Shown: positions 31,407 through 42,206, counted from the first letter of the stretch. The stretch is DNA of 64,000 nt from Actinomadura coerulea (GCF_014208105.1 NZ_JACHMQ010000001.1:7998001-8062000), one strand, 5' to 3'. Made by a program: numbers and translations. Notes: generated from the letters alone by a model not told the origin.

Positions 31407-32102
31407 TCAGCGCCCGAGGGGGCCGGTGCCGAGGGAGGCCCGTCCGGGCGCGGGCGGGGCGTCCTGGGAGTGCAGGCGGCCGAGGAGCATCAGCACGAGC
31501 TCGTCGATGACCTCGTCGAGGGTGGCCTCGACCCAGCCGGCGGTCCAGTCGTGCAGGAGGCCGTTGATGCTGCCGATGAAGGCGGTCGCGGCGATCCGGT
31601 AGTCGCGGTCGGTGATCTCGCCGCGCTCGGCGGCGGCGGCCGCCTCGCCGCAGATGAACTCGACCCAGCGGGCGCGGCGGGTGAGGCGCTGGCGGTCGAG
31701 CCGGGGGCTGACGCCGATGATCTCGACGAACGCGATCCGGATGCGGGCCCGGTCGGCGGTGATGCTGGCGGCGTAGGCGCGGAACAGGTGCGCCGTGCGC
31801 TCGGCGAGCCCGAGGCCCGCGACGGACGGCAGCGCGGCCAGGACGTCCCGCTCGGCCGCGTCGTTGACCTCCAGGTGCAGCTCGGCGAGGAGGTCCTCCA
31901 GCGTCCTGAACTCCTCGTAGAACTGGCGGGTGGACAGCCCGGCGGCCTCGCTGAGCGCGGCGATCGTGGTACCGCGGTAGCCGGGGCCGCGGCCGAACAT
32001 CTCCAGCCCGGCGTCCAGGAACCGGCGGCGCCGCTCGGCGCGCCGCTCGTCGGCGGACCGGCCGCCGTACCTGCCCGTCGGTGTCGCGCGCCTGCCCGCC
32101 AC
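31407..32102 (-). CDS. TetR-family repressor
   Basis: A 231-residue protein. The GTG at 32102 is preferred (GGAGGGA 5 nt upstream). The N-terminal helix-turn-helix is clear (RRRFLDAGLEMFG, GTTIAALSEAAGLSTRQFYE). The C-terminal ligand domain ends in a Pro/Gly-rich tail. It is divergent from a FUSC-family exporter gene, the usual arrangement of a repressor and its target. Confidence 0.8.
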   Translation of the reverse strand: MAGRRATPTGRYGGRSADERRAERRRRFLDAGLEMFGRGPGYRGTTIAALSEAAGLSTRQFYEEFRTLEDLLAELHLEVNDAAERDVLAALPSVAGLGLAERTAHLFRAYAASITADRARIRIAFVEIIGVSPRLDRQRLTRRARWVEFICGEAAAAAERGEITDRDYRIAATAFIGSINGLLHDWTAGWVEATLDEVIDELVLMLLGRLHSQDAPPAPGRASLGTGPLGR

Positions 32103-32280
32103 GTGGCTCCCTCCGTCCGTCCGTTCGGCATTTTCCCGCAAACGGGTCGTGTGTCACACATCACCCCCTGTGGTCTCGCTCGCCGGGACCGGCCGGGCGC
32201 CGCCTCGCCGCGGCCTCCCGCGCGTCCCGGCCATGATTCGGAGCGCGGATGGCGGGAACCGCGAATCGGTGGTTTTTGGG

Positions 32281-33360
32281 ATGATTCGAAGGCATCTGAT
32301 GCCTTTTGCGGGACGCCGGTACTGGGACGAGCGCGCGAAGCTGACGCTCAAGGCCGTCCTCGCGGCGGTCACGGCATGGCTGGTCGCGAAGTACGTGTTC
32401 GGCCAGTCGCAGCCGTACTTCGCTCCCCTGGCCGCACTGCTCGGGGTGTACCCGACCGTCGTGCGGTCCGTGCGGGAGAGCCTCGCCTACGGGGGCGGAT
32501 TCGTGATCGGCGCGGCGCTCGCGATCCCCGTCGGGCTGCTCGTCGGCCCGAACATCGCCGGCATCGCCCTCGTCGTCGTCCTCGCCATGATGGCGTCGGG
32601 ATGGCGGCGGCTCGGCGAGCAGGCGTCGCAGGTCCCGTTCACGGCGCTGTTCGCGCTGCTGCTGGGCGGGCGCGAGGTCGTCGGCTACACGCTGCCGCGC
32701 ATGGTCGACGTCGCCGTCGGCCTCGTGGTCGGCCTCGCCGTGAACGCGGCCGTCTTCCCGCCGCTGTTCCTGCGGCGCGGCGAGTACGCGGTCCGGGAGA
32801 TGCGCGAGACCCTCGCGGACGCCCTCGGGACGCTCGCCGACGACGTCGTCGAGCCGGCCGAGTGGAGGTCGCTGTGGCAGGAGCGCGAGTCCCGGCTGGT
32901 GAGCGTCCAGGAGCAGGCGCGGTACGCGGTCGAGCAGGGCGAGGCGAGCCTGCGCGCCAACCCGCGCGCGAAGCTGCGCGGCTACCGGCTGCGCTGGCGG
33001 GACGTCCCCGGGCAGTGGCCGGCGCCGGAGCTGATGACGATGCTCGACCACGCGACGGCCCACAGCCGGTCGATCGCGGCGACGCTGCGCCGGCTCGCGG
33101 ACGCCGACGAGGCGGTGGTGCCGGGAGACGGGTTCTGGCGGGAGTACGCGGAGCTCCTCCGCGCTCTCGGCGCCCTCGTCCTGGAACTGCCCGACGTGCC
33201 GGACGGCGCGGCGCTGGCGGAGGCCGAGAAGACGCAGTGCGAGATGGAGCGGCCCTTCCTCGGCCCGCGGACCGACGCCCCCGGGCTGTGGGACCCGCGC
33301 AAGGAGCTGCTGCGGCTCAGCCGCCTGCTGCTCGACGACCTGCGCGACCACCGCCCCTAG
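32281..33360 (+). CDS. FUSC/aromatic-acid-exporter-like membrane protein
   Basis: A 359-residue protein. The N-terminal ~160 residues contain about six hydrophobic segments, with the FUSC/ArAE feature LAALLGVYPTVVRSVRESL near residue 50. The C-terminal half is a soluble helical domain. ATG 32281 is chosen, and an in-frame ATG at 32233 is possible. It is likely an exporter of aromatic or amphipathic compounds controlled by the divergent TetR protein. Confidence 0.7.
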   Translation: MIRRHLMPFAGRRYWDERAKLTLKAVLAAVTAWLVAKYVFGQSQPYFAPLAALLGVYPTVVRSVRESLAYGGGFVIGAALAIPVGLLVGPNIAGIALVVVLAMMASGWRRLGEQASQVPFTALFALLLGGREVVGYTLPRMVDVAVGLVVGLAVNAAVFPPLFLRRGEYAVREMRETLADALGTLADDVVEPAEWRSLWQERESRLVSVQEQARYAVEQGEASLRANPRAKLRGYRLRWRDVPGQWPAPELMTMLDHATAHSRSIAATLRRLADADEAVVPGDGFWREYAELLRALGALVLELPDVPDGAALAEAEKTQCEMERPFLGPRTDAPGLWDPRKELLRLSRLLLDDLRDHRP

Positions 33361-33486
33361 CGCGCGCCGTCCACCGCGCCGGAAAACCCTTCGCGCCCGT
33401 CTCCCGCGACCGTTACGGTCGGGCTGCCGCACGGCACGATCTTGTCCGGCGGCGGTCGTCATCAGAGAGAACCAGGAGGATTCCCG

Positions 33487-35532
<2,046 letters not shown>

Positions 35533-35540
35533 CGTGAAGG

Positions 35541-35564
35541 GGGGCCCGGCTCTCGCCGGGCCCC
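35541..35564. terminator. Strong terminator between convergent genes
   Basis: Perfect 10-bp GGGGCCCGGC (35541-35550) and its complement (35555-35564), loop TCTC. Confidence 0.85.
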
Positions 35565-35581
35565 CCGTTGGCGCGACCGTT

Positions 35582-36016
35582 TCAGGACCTGGACGGTGCC
35601 GCCGCCGGTTCGCGGCGGCGGCCCGCCAGGAGGGCGTCCAGCGCCCAGGCGCCCGGTCCGAGCACCGCGATCAGCAGGAACGCCCAGCAGAACATCGCCG
35701 CGCTCTCGCCGCCGTTGCGCAGCGGCAGCAGCGCGTGCGGCTGGTGGACGGTGAAGTACGCGTACGCCATCGAGCCCGACGCCAGGACGGCCGCGGGCCG
35801 CGTGCACAGCCCGGCCAGCACCAGCGCGCCGCAGACGAGCTGGATGAGCGCCGCCCACCATCCCGGCCAGGCGGCGAGCGCGACCGCGTGGCCGCTGCCC
35901 CGGTTGCCGCCGAGCACCCCGAACAGCGACGCCGCCCCATGGCACAGGAACAGCAGGCCCACGACGGCGCGGAACAGCCCGAGCACCGGTTCGCCCAGTC
36001 GGTCCACCGGGATCAT
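35582..36016 (-). CDS. DoxX-family membrane protein
   Basis: A 144-residue protein with four hydrophobic segments. The first contains LGLFRAVVGLLFLCHGAASL and the third AAVLASGSMAYAYF, as in DoxX/DoxD proteins. Its ATG overlaps the stop of the upstream secreted copper-protein-like gene (ATGA). DoxX proteins act in membrane redox or oxidative-stress systems. Coupling to a putative copper oxidase-type protein supports such a role. Confidence 0.75.
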   Translation of the reverse strand: MIPVDRLGEPVLGLFRAVVGLLFLCHGAASLFGVLGGNRGSGHAVALAAWPGWWAALIQLVCGALVLAGLCTRPAAVLASGSMAYAYFTVHQPHALLPLRNGGESAAMFCWAFLLIAVLGPGAWALDALLAGRRREPAAAPSRS

Positions 36017-36945
36017 CCCTCGGTCACCCAGGCGTGCATGATGCCCATGACGTCCGTGAAGCCCTCGTCGGAGGACCGGTAGGACGCGGTGATCCTCAAG
36101 GTGTCGCCGAGGCCGATCCGGCCGATCGGTGAACCGCCGCACGACGGCATGTTCGACACCTCGGTCATGCCGTGGTGGTCGACGAACTCCGGCGTGCCGC
36201 CCTCCTCGGCCTCGCTGCGGCAGAACAGGCGCCCGGTGGTGACGTCCTCGGTCTGCACGGCGACCCCGCCGTGGTGCAGGTGCCCGCGGACGTGCACGAC
36301 GTCGCCCGACACGGTGGAGCGCCACGTCCTGGACTTCTCGCTCCGGGGCCCGGCGGGGACGTCCCAGGTCGAGTCGGCGCAGCCGCCCGCGTCCAGCCAC
36401 AGCGGGACCACCGGCCTGATGTGCGAGCCGAGCACCGGCTGGTAGGTGAAGGTGAACTGGACGTAGACGGTCTTCTCCTCGTGCGCGTGGTTCATCAGGT
36501 CGGCGAGGAGCGTCCAGCGGTCGAGGGGGCCCATCCGGAACCCGTAGCCGGCCGGGAAGACGCTCTCCATCCGCTCGTTGCCGGACGCCAGGACGCGCCG
36601 CGGCCCGCCGCACACGGTGTCCCACGCCGCCGGATTGAAGATGACGGCGTGGTGCAGCATCGGCCCGGTATTGATATTGGCGTTGCTTCCGTCGGCGTAC
36701 ACGAGATTCGGCTTGAAGCCCGTGACGAAGCAGCTCTCACACGGTTTCGCCACGTCCACGGCGATCTGGTTCGGCAGCTCGCCGTGCTCGCCGTTCGCCG
36801 CCTTCGGAATGGTGTAGGGCCCGTACCGCAGGGTGACGGTCCGCGCCGGCGCGGCCGGTGCGGCCTGCGCGGTGGCAAGGGGCGGCACGGCGCCGGTGAG
36901 CAGCGCGAAGGCGCCGAGCAGCGCGAGGAGCGTTCTTCGGAACAA
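36013..36945 (-). CDS. Secreted copper type II monooxygenase-like protein
   Basis: A 310-residue exported protein from a TTG start with AGGAGG upstream. It has a signal peptide (FRRTLLALLGAFALLTGAV). The mature part has an HH pair in GPMLHHAVIF near residue 98, an HLHH cluster in VRGHLHHGG near 220, and a distal GIMHAW near 303. This resembles the copper-ligand pattern of PHM/DBM-fold monooxygenases (HH, HxH, Met). Several Cys could form disulphides. The substrate is unknown and the assignment rests on motif pattern only. Confidence 0.55.
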   Translation of the reverse strand: MFRRTLLALLGAFALLTGAVPPLATAQAAPAAPARTVTLRYGPYTIPKAANGEHGELPNQIAVDVAKPCESCFVTGFKPNLVYADGSNANINTGPMLHHAVIFNPAAWDTVCGGPRRVLASGNERMESVFPAGYGFRMGPLDRWTLLADLMNHAHEEKTVYVQFTFTYQPVLGSHIRPVVPLWLDAGGCADSTWDVPAGPRSEKSRTWRSTVSGDVVHVRGHLHHGGVAVQTEDVTTGRLFCRSEAEEGGTPEFVDHHGMTEVSNMPSCGGSPIGRIGLGDTLRITASYRSSDEGFTDVMGIMHAWVTEG

Positions 36946-37319
36946 GGGGGTCCTCCTTGGGGAGCCGCGCCGAGCGAGAACTGCGGCGCACTTTTCCGCA
37001 TGCGGCGGCCAGACCCTGGAAGAATGGATTCCGCGTCCTTGCGGGAAAGGCCGTCCGCGACGCCCACACAGTGAACGCCGCCCGGCGCCAAGTCAATTGT
37101 GCCGGGACACAGCCGCGCCGATCAGGCCGATGAGCAGGGTGCTCGCCGGGGCCCCGGAATGGAGACCGGTGATTTCGCCGATACCGTCGCCGAGACGTGC
37201 GCCACACGGGGTGTACGGGGCGCGGACCCGGGAATCGTCGGTCGCGGAGCCACCGGCCCCACTAGTCTCTGCCGGGGCGGGACGCCGGGTCCCGCCGGTC
37301 CGCGAGGAGGATCCCCCAG
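36946..37319. other. Non-coding stretch upstream of biotin carboxylase gene
   Basis: No credible gene. A hairpin GGCGGGAC (37276-37283) with GTCCCGCC (37289-37296) lies just before the AGGAGG of the gene at 37320. Otherwise only promoter-type DNA for the two divergent genes. Confidence 0.5.
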
Positions 37320-38666
37320 GTGTTCGAGTCGGTGCTCGTGGCCAACCGCGGCGAGATCGCCGGGCGGATCGTGCACACCGCCCGCGCGATGGGGCTCAAG
37401 GCGATCGCGGTGTACTCCGCGGCCGACGCGGGCCTGCCCTTCGTCGCCGAGGCGGACGAGGCCGTCCTGATCGGGCCCGCCGAGCCGTCCGGCAGCTACC
37501 TCAACGCCGCCGCGATCCTGGAGGCCGCGCACCGGACCAACGCGCAGGCCGTCCACCCCGGCCACGGGTTCCTCGCCGAGAGCGCCGCGTTCGCCCGGCG
37601 GGTCGCCGAGCGCGGGCTGGTCTGGGTCGGCCCGCCGCCGCTCGCCATCGCCCGGATGGGCGACAAGATCAACGCCCGGAACCTGATGAAGGAGGCGGGC
37701 GTCCCCGTCGCGCCCGGGGTCTGGGAGCCCGTGCCCGACGCGGCGACGGCGGCCGAGGAGGCCGAGCGCATCGGCTACCCCGTCATGGTGAAGCCCGCCG
37801 CGGGCGGCGGGGGCATCGGCCTGGCCGCCGTCCACGACGAGGCGTCGCTGCGCAAGGCGTTCGAGGAGACCCGCGCCGCCGCCGAGCAGCTCTTCGGCCG
37901 GGGCGACATCCTGCTGGAGCGGTACGTCGAGGGCGCCCGGCACGTCGAGGTCCAGATCCTCGGTCTCGCCGACGGCACGGTGGTCGCGCTGGGCGAGCGC
38001 GAGTGCTCCGTCCAGCGCCGGTACCAGAAGGTCGTCGAGGAGTCCCCGTCCCCCGGAGTCACCCCCGCGCTGCGCGAGCGGATGCTGGCCGCCGCCGTCC
38101 GCGCGGGCGAGGCCGTCGGCTACCGCGGCGCCGGCACCGTCGAGTGCCTGGTCGACCCGGCCGCGCAGGAGTTCACCTTCCTGGAGATGGACACCCGCCT
38201 CCAGATCGAGCACCCGGTGACCGAGATGGTCACCGGCATCGACCTCGTCGAGCAGCAGTTCCGCGTCGCGGCGGGCGAACCCGTCTCGTTCACCTCCGCC
38301 GCGCCGCGCGGGCACGCCGTCGAGTTCCGCGTCCAGGCCGAGGACCCGGAGAGCTTCCTGCCCGGCACGGGCGAGATCACGGTGTGGGAGGAGCCCGTCG
38401 GGGACGGCATCCGCATCGACGCCGGCTACGCCGAGGGCACCACCGTCACCCGCCACTACGACCCGCTGCTGGCCAAGCTGTGCGTCCACGGCGACGACCG
38501 CGCCCACGCCCTGGCCCGCGCCCGCGCCGCCCTGGAGGCGTTCCACATCGAGGGCCCGCCGACGAACCTGCCCTTCCTGCGCGAACTACTCGACCGCCCG
38601 GAGTTCGCCGACGGCACCTACGACACCGGCCTGGTCGCGCGCATGCGCGGCCCCCAGGCCCCCTGA
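37320..38666 (+). CDS. Biotin carboxylase subunit (acyl-CoA carboxylase alpha type)
   Basis: A 448-residue ATP-grasp carboxylase: N-terminal VLVANRGEIAGRIV, ATP-grasp core with PVMVKPAAGGGG near residue 160, GERECSVQRRYQKVVEESPS near 225, and EMDTRLQIEHPVTEM near 285. It carboxylates biotin on a carrier protein. No biotinyl domain is present, so a separate carrier is needed. The usual Lys/Arg after the Gly-rich loop (GGGGKG or GGGGRG) is Ile, and the usual EMNTR Asn is Asp, both unusual. GTG start follows AGGAGG. Confidence 0.8.
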   Translation: MFESVLVANRGEIAGRIVHTARAMGLKAIAVYSAADAGLPFVAEADEAVLIGPAEPSGSYLNAAAILEAAHRTNAQAVHPGHGFLAESAAFARRVAERGLVWVGPPPLAIARMGDKINARNLMKEAGVPVAPGVWEPVPDAATAAEEAERIGYPVMVKPAAGGGGIGLAAVHDEASLRKAFEETRAAAEQLFGRGDILLERYVEGARHVEVQILGLADGTVVALGERECSVQRRYQKVVEESPSPGVTPALRERMLAAAVRAGEAVGYRGAGTVECLVDPAAQEFTFLEMDTRLQIEHPVTEMVTGIDLVEQQFRVAAGEPVSFTSAAPRGHAVEFRVQAEDPESFLPGTGEITVWEEPVGDGIRIDAGYAEGTTVTRHYDPLLAKLCVHGDDRAHALARARAALEAFHIEGPPTNLPFLRELLDRPEFADGTYDTGLVARMRGPQAP

Positions 38667-38699
38667 GCGCCGCCTCCGCGCCCGTCGTAGAGTGACGCC

Positions 38700-38888
38700 G
38701 TGTACTGCGACCGCTGCGGCGAGCCCGCCGAGGGCGACCACACCTCCTGCCGGACCGCCCGCCGGATGGAACCGCCCCGCTACTGCCCCGACTGCCGCCG
38801 CCGCCTGAAAGTCCAGGTGACCCCGACGGCCTGGACGGCCGAATGCTCCCAGCACGGCCCCCTCACGCCCGCCGATCAGGCCCCGTAG
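38700..38888 (+). CDS. Biotin synthase auxiliary protein-like (BsaP/Rv1590-like) small Cys-rich protein
   Basis: A 62-residue protein from GTG 38700 with CDRCGEPAEGDH, then MEPPRYCPDC, KVQVTPTAW and ECSQHGP. The layout matches, from memory, the small actinobacterial protein BsaP encoded after bioB and needed for biotin synthase activity (Rv1590-type). Five cysteines with CxxC spacing suit metal or Fe-S cluster handling. Here it follows a biotin carboxylase gene and lies about 2.3 kb before bioB. Confidence 0.65.
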   Translation: MYCDRCGEPAEGDHTSCRTARRMEPPRYCPDCRRRLKVQVTPTAWTAECSQHGPLTPADQAP

Positions 38889-38892
38889 CGGG

Positions 38893-39066
38893 CTACTCGG
38901 TGAGAGGCCGCCCGGTTCCGCCTCCGCGTTCCAGCCGATCGATGGCGGCAAGCAGCCGCCGGGCGTTCTCAGGGCTCTTGAACAGGTAGGCGGTCTCCGT
39001 CAGTGACTCATCGTCGTCGGGCGCTTTTATGACGACCGGCTCATCACCGGTGTGGGGGTTGCTCAC
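38893..39066 (-). CDS. YefM/Phd antitoxin C-terminal-like small protein
   Basis: A 57-residue protein from GTG 39066 overlapping the stop of the GNAT gene (GTGA), with AAGGG upstream. Residues 22-57 (LTETAYLFKSPENARRLLAA, IDRLERGGG, PLTE) match the C-terminal toxin-binding segment of YefM-type antitoxins. The normal N-terminal DNA-binding part is absent. It may be a degenerate antitoxin or a partner of the coupled acetyltransferase. Confidence 0.55.
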   Translation of the reverse strand: MSNPHTGDEPVVIKAPDDDESLTETAYLFKSPENARRLLAAIDRLERGGGTGRPLTE

Positions 39067-39587
39067 TCGCGACCCTTCATGGGTACGGGGGTTGAGTCCG
39101 CGTCCCGGAACGGCAGGGCGTAGGTGATGAGGTCTACGCCCGGGGCCGGGGTCCAGTCGTGGTCGGGGGTGCGGACGAAGCCCATGTTCTCGTACATGCG
39201 CTGCGCGGACTCCATGTTGCGCTGAGTCGAGAGGCGCAGGCCGGAAAGGCCGGCTCTGCGAGCCCTTTCGATGCAGGCGCGCACCATGGCGCGGCCCGCG
39301 CCCCTGCCCCGGGCGTCCTCCAGGACGGCGAGCATGCGGAACTCCGCCTCGTCCGGTCCGGCCAGATCCGCGTAGGGGGTGCCCGGCGGGCAGTACGCGA
39401 CGGCACCGGCGATCCGCCCGGCGTCCTCGGCGACGAGCAGTTCGGCATTCGCGGCCCGGTCGGCGGCGTCGCGCAGCTTGCGCGCGTACGGGGACTCCGG
39501 ACTGACCAGTCCGCCGCGCACGTAGACCTCCACGGTCAGTTCGCCGACGAGGTCGTACTCGTCCGGGCGCGCCGTCCGCACGATCAC
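39063..39587 (-). CDS. GNAT-family N-acetyltransferase
   Basis: A 174-residue protein from GTG 39587, overlapping the stop of the upstream lipoprotein gene. The acetyl-CoA binding motif is EFRMLAVLEDARGRGAGRAM near residue 92, followed by LRLSTQRNMESAQRMYENMG, both typical of GNAT enzymes. Substrate unknown. It is the middle gene of a three-gene minus-strand operon: lipoprotein, GNAT, YefM-tail protein, all joined by GTGA overlaps. Confidence 0.8.
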   Translation of the reverse strand: MIVRTARPDEYDLVGELTVEVYVRGGLVSPESPYARKLRDAADRAANAELLVAEDAGRIAGAVAYCPPGTPYADLAGPDEAEFRMLAVLEDARGRGAGRAMVRACIERARRAGLSGLRLSTQRNMESAQRMYENMGFVRTPDHDWTPAPGVDLITYALPFRDADSTPVPMKGRE

Positions 39588-40369
39588 TTGACGTCCTGGC
39601 AGGAGGACTCGGCGGGGAGGAGGGGGCGCAGGCGGACGGAGTAGGTCTGGCCGCCGCTGCGCCACGCGGTCTCAGGGGTCGTGGCGGGGACCTTCCCGGC
39701 CGGGGCCACCGTGCAGATCGATCCGGCCACCGGGACGCCCCTGCCGAGCGGCTCCAGCGGCCACGCCTTGACCGTGGCGCTTCCCGTGGCCGGCCCGGCG
39801 AGGACGGCGGTCTTCTCCGGCTTGTACGGGGCCGGCTTCCCGACGAGGTCGGACGCGGGCCAGGCGGCCGGGTCGAGGCGCTTGAGGAAGCGGCCCTCCG
39901 GGCCCGACTGGGCCTCGGGCTGGACGATCCGGGTGGTCGCGCCGTCCATGGTGACCACGATCGTGATCGCGTCGGCGACGCCGCCGGGCCCGACCGAGTG
40001 GGAGCGGGCGAGCCCGGCCGCGCGGGCCCCGTCCAGCAGGCGCCGCATGGCTTCGGGGTTCAGGCGGTACTCCGTCGGCCCACCCTGGGCGGAGGCCACC
40101 GCGCGGCCCGTGGAGTAGAGCGAGAAGTCGGGGAGGCTTCCTGGGCCGCCGAGACCGGCGATGCCGCCGGTCCTGCGCCACCGCAGGACGAGATTCTCGC
40201 CCGCGGGGGTGCCGCCCGGCGAGGACGAGGACGAGGACGGGGCGGGCGCGGGGGAGGAGGGCTCGGCGGTGCCGGAGCCGTCACCGCAGGCGGCCAGCGC
40301 GGCACCGGCGGCCAGGGCGGCGCAGGCGAGTGCCGGCACCCGGCGGGAGCGTGTGTACGGACCGGCCAT
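39584..40369 (-). CDS. Lipoprotein
   Basis: A 261-residue protein from ATG 40369 with a lipoprotein signal peptide (VPALACAALAAGAALAAC, lipobox LAAC) and then a Ser/Pro-rich linker. The mature domain has no recognised motif. It ends with a conserved-looking ESSCQD segment that may form a disulphide. Probably an outer-surface protein of unknown role. Confidence 0.7.
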   Translation of the reverse strand: MAGPYTRSRRVPALACAALAAGAALAACGDGSGTAEPSSPAPAPSSSSSSPGGTPAGENLVLRWRRTGGIAGLGGPGSLPDFSLYSTGRAVASAQGGPTEYRLNPEAMRRLLDGARAAGLARSHSVGPGGVADAITIVVTMDGATTRIVQPEAQSGPEGRFLKRLDPAAWPASDLVGKPAPYKPEKTAVLAGPATGSATVKAWPLEPLGRGVPVAGSICTVAPAGKVPATTPETAWRSGGQTYSVRLRPLLPAESSCQDVK

Positions 40370-40463
40370 GACGGTTGGACGCTCGGCGGCCCGCCCGGGT
40401 TCCGCCGATCCCGGCAACACCCGGCGACGGGCCGGTTCCGGGCCCGCGCTAGGGTGCCGATCT

Positions 40464-41195
40464 GTGAGTGTGCTCGTTGTGACCGGGACCTGCACGGGTG
40501 TGGGGAAGACCGTCGTCACCGCGGCGCTGGCCGCGGTCGCCGCCGCGCGCGGCGCGTCGGTCGCCGTCGTCAAACCCGGCCAGACGGGCGTCGGCGGCGC
40601 GGAGCCGGGCGACCTCGACGAGGTCCGCAGGCTCGCCGGGATCGACGACGTGCACGAGTACGCGCGCTTCCCCGACCCGCTGTCCCCGGCCGCCGCGGCC
40701 CGCCACGCCGGGATGCCGCCCGTCCGGATGCCGGACGTCGCCGAGCGCGTCCGGGACCTGTCGTCCGGGCGGCGGCTGGTCCTCGTCGAGGGTGCGGGCG
40801 GGCTCCTCGTCCGCTACGACGAGGAGGGAAGCACGATCGCCGACCTCGCGCGCTGGCTCGGCGCCGCGGTCGTGGTGGTGGCCCGGCCCGACCTCGGCAC
40901 GCTCAACCACACCGCGCTCACCCTGGAGGCGATGGCGCACCGCGGGGTGCAGCTCGCCGGGGTGGTGATCGGCGCCTGGCCGGACGACCCGGACCTCGCC
41001 ATGCGCAGCAACATCCGCGACCTGGAGACCATCGCGGCCCGCCCGCTGTCGGGCGCGCTGCCCGCCGGCGCCGGGGCCCTGGACCCGGCGGAGTTCCTCG
41101 TGGCCGCGCACCGCGGCCTGGCGCCCTCGTTCGGCGGCGGATTCGACGCCGCCGCCTTCCGCGCCGCCTTCGGCCCCGACAAGGAGAACACGTGA
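40464..41195 (+). CDS. bioD: Dethiobiotin synthetase
   Basis: A 243-residue protein with Walker A GTCTGVGKT (residues ~8-16), VKPGQTG near 37 and EGAGGLLV near 110, the BioD signature. It closes the ureido ring of 7,8-diaminopelargonate with CO2 and ATP to give dethiobiotin. GTG 40464 is chosen at the P-loop strand. Its stop overlaps the bioB start (GTGA), so the last two biotin steps are coupled. No bioA is visible in the window. Confidence 0.9.
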   Translation: MSVLVVTGTCTGVGKTVVTAALAAVAAARGASVAVVKPGQTGVGGAEPGDLDEVRRLAGIDDVHEYARFPDPLSPAAAARHAGMPPVRMPDVAERVRDLSSGRRLVLVEGAGGLLVRYDEEGSTIADLARWLGAAVVVVARPDLGTLNHTALTLEAMAHRGVQLAGVVIGAWPDDPDLAMRSNIRDLETIAARPLSGALPAGAGALDPAEFLVAAHRGLAPSFGGGFDAAAFRAAFGPDKENT

Positions 41196-42187
41196 CGGAC
41201 ATCCTCGACATCGCGCGCCGCCAGGTCCTGGACGAGGGCGAGGGCCTGTCGCGGGGACAGGTGCTGGAGGTGCTGAACCTGCCGGACGACCGGCTCCAGG
41301 ACCTGCTCGCGCTCGCCCACGACGTCCGGATGCGGTGGTGCGGGCCCGAGGTCGAGGTCGAGGGGATCGTGTCGCTGAAGACCGGCGGCTGCCCGGAGGA
41401 CTGCCACTTCTGCTCGCAGTCCGGCAAGTTCGAGTCGCCCGTCCGGTCGGTGTGGCTGAACATCCCCGAGCTGGTCGAGGCGGCGAAGGAGACCGCCGCG
41501 ACCGGCGCCACCGAGTTCTGCATCGTCGCCGCCGTGCGGGGGCCCGACGAGCGGCTGATGTCGCAGGTCCGCGACGGCGTCAAGGCCATCAACGACGCGG
41601 TCGAGATCAACATCGCGTGCTCGCTCGGCATGCTCACCCAGGAGCAGGTGGACGAGCTGGCCGCCATGGGCGTCCACCGCTACAACCACAACCTGGAGAC
41701 GGCCCGCTCCCACTTCCCGAACGTGGTCACCACGCATTCGTGGGAGGAGCGGTGGGACACGCTCCGCATGGTCAAGGCCGCCGGGATGGAGGTGTGCTGC
41801 GGCGGCATCGTCGGCATGGGCGAGAGCGTCGAGCAGCGCGCCGAGTTCGCCGCGCAGCTCGCGGAGCTGGAGCCCGACGAGGTCCCGCTGAACTTCCTCG
41901 CGCCGCGCCCCGGCACGCCGTTCGCCGACCACCCCCTGGTCGAGGGCACCGAGGCGCTGAAGACGATCGCCGCGTTCCGGCTCGCCCTGCCCCGCACCAT
42001 CCTGCGCTACGCCGGCGGCCGCGAGCTCACCCTCGGCGACCTCGGCACCCGCGAGGGCATGCTCGGCGGCATCAACGCCGTCATCGTCGGCAACTACCTC
42101 ACCACCCTCGGCCGCCCCGCCCGGCAGGACCTGGAGCTGCTCACCGAACTGCAGATGCCGATCAAGGCCCTCGGCCGGACGCTCTGA
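41192..42187 (+). CDS. bioB: Biotin synthase
   Basis: A 331-residue radical SAM enzyme with the CPEDCHFCSQS cluster motif (Cx3Cx2C near residues 69-76) and the BioB blocks ACSLGMLT, YNHNLETA and CCGGIVGMGE. It inserts sulphur into dethiobiotin. Translationally coupled to bioD. The BsaP-like protein at 38700 may serve it. Convergent with the GntR gene 19 bp away. Confidence 0.93.
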   Translation: MTDILDIARRQVLDEGEGLSRGQVLEVLNLPDDRLQDLLALAHDVRMRWCGPEVEVEGIVSLKTGGCPEDCHFCSQSGKFESPVRSVWLNIPELVEAAKETAATGATEFCIVAAVRGPDERLMSQVRDGVKAINDAVEINIACSLGMLTQEQVDELAAMGVHRYNHNLETARSHFPNVVTTHSWEERWDTLRMVKAAGMEVCCGGIVGMGESVEQRAEFAAQLAELEPDEVPLNFLAPRPGTPFADHPLVEGTEALKTIAAFRLALPRTILRYAGGRELTLGDLGTREGMLGGINAVIVGNYLTTLGRPARQDLELLTELQMPIKALGRTL

Positions 42188-42206
42188 GCCGCGCCCGCGC
42201 GGCCGG

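Noticed and set aside
31389..31410. Small hairpin CTGACGG/CCGTCAG between convergent VOC and TetR genes
   Set aside because: It overlaps both stop codons and is short with no T run; not strong enough to list as a terminator.
32140..32160. GTGTGTCACAC-like palindrome as TetR operator
   Set aside because: The arms are only four bases and composition alone could give this. Left out of the feature list although the location between divergent genes is suggestive.
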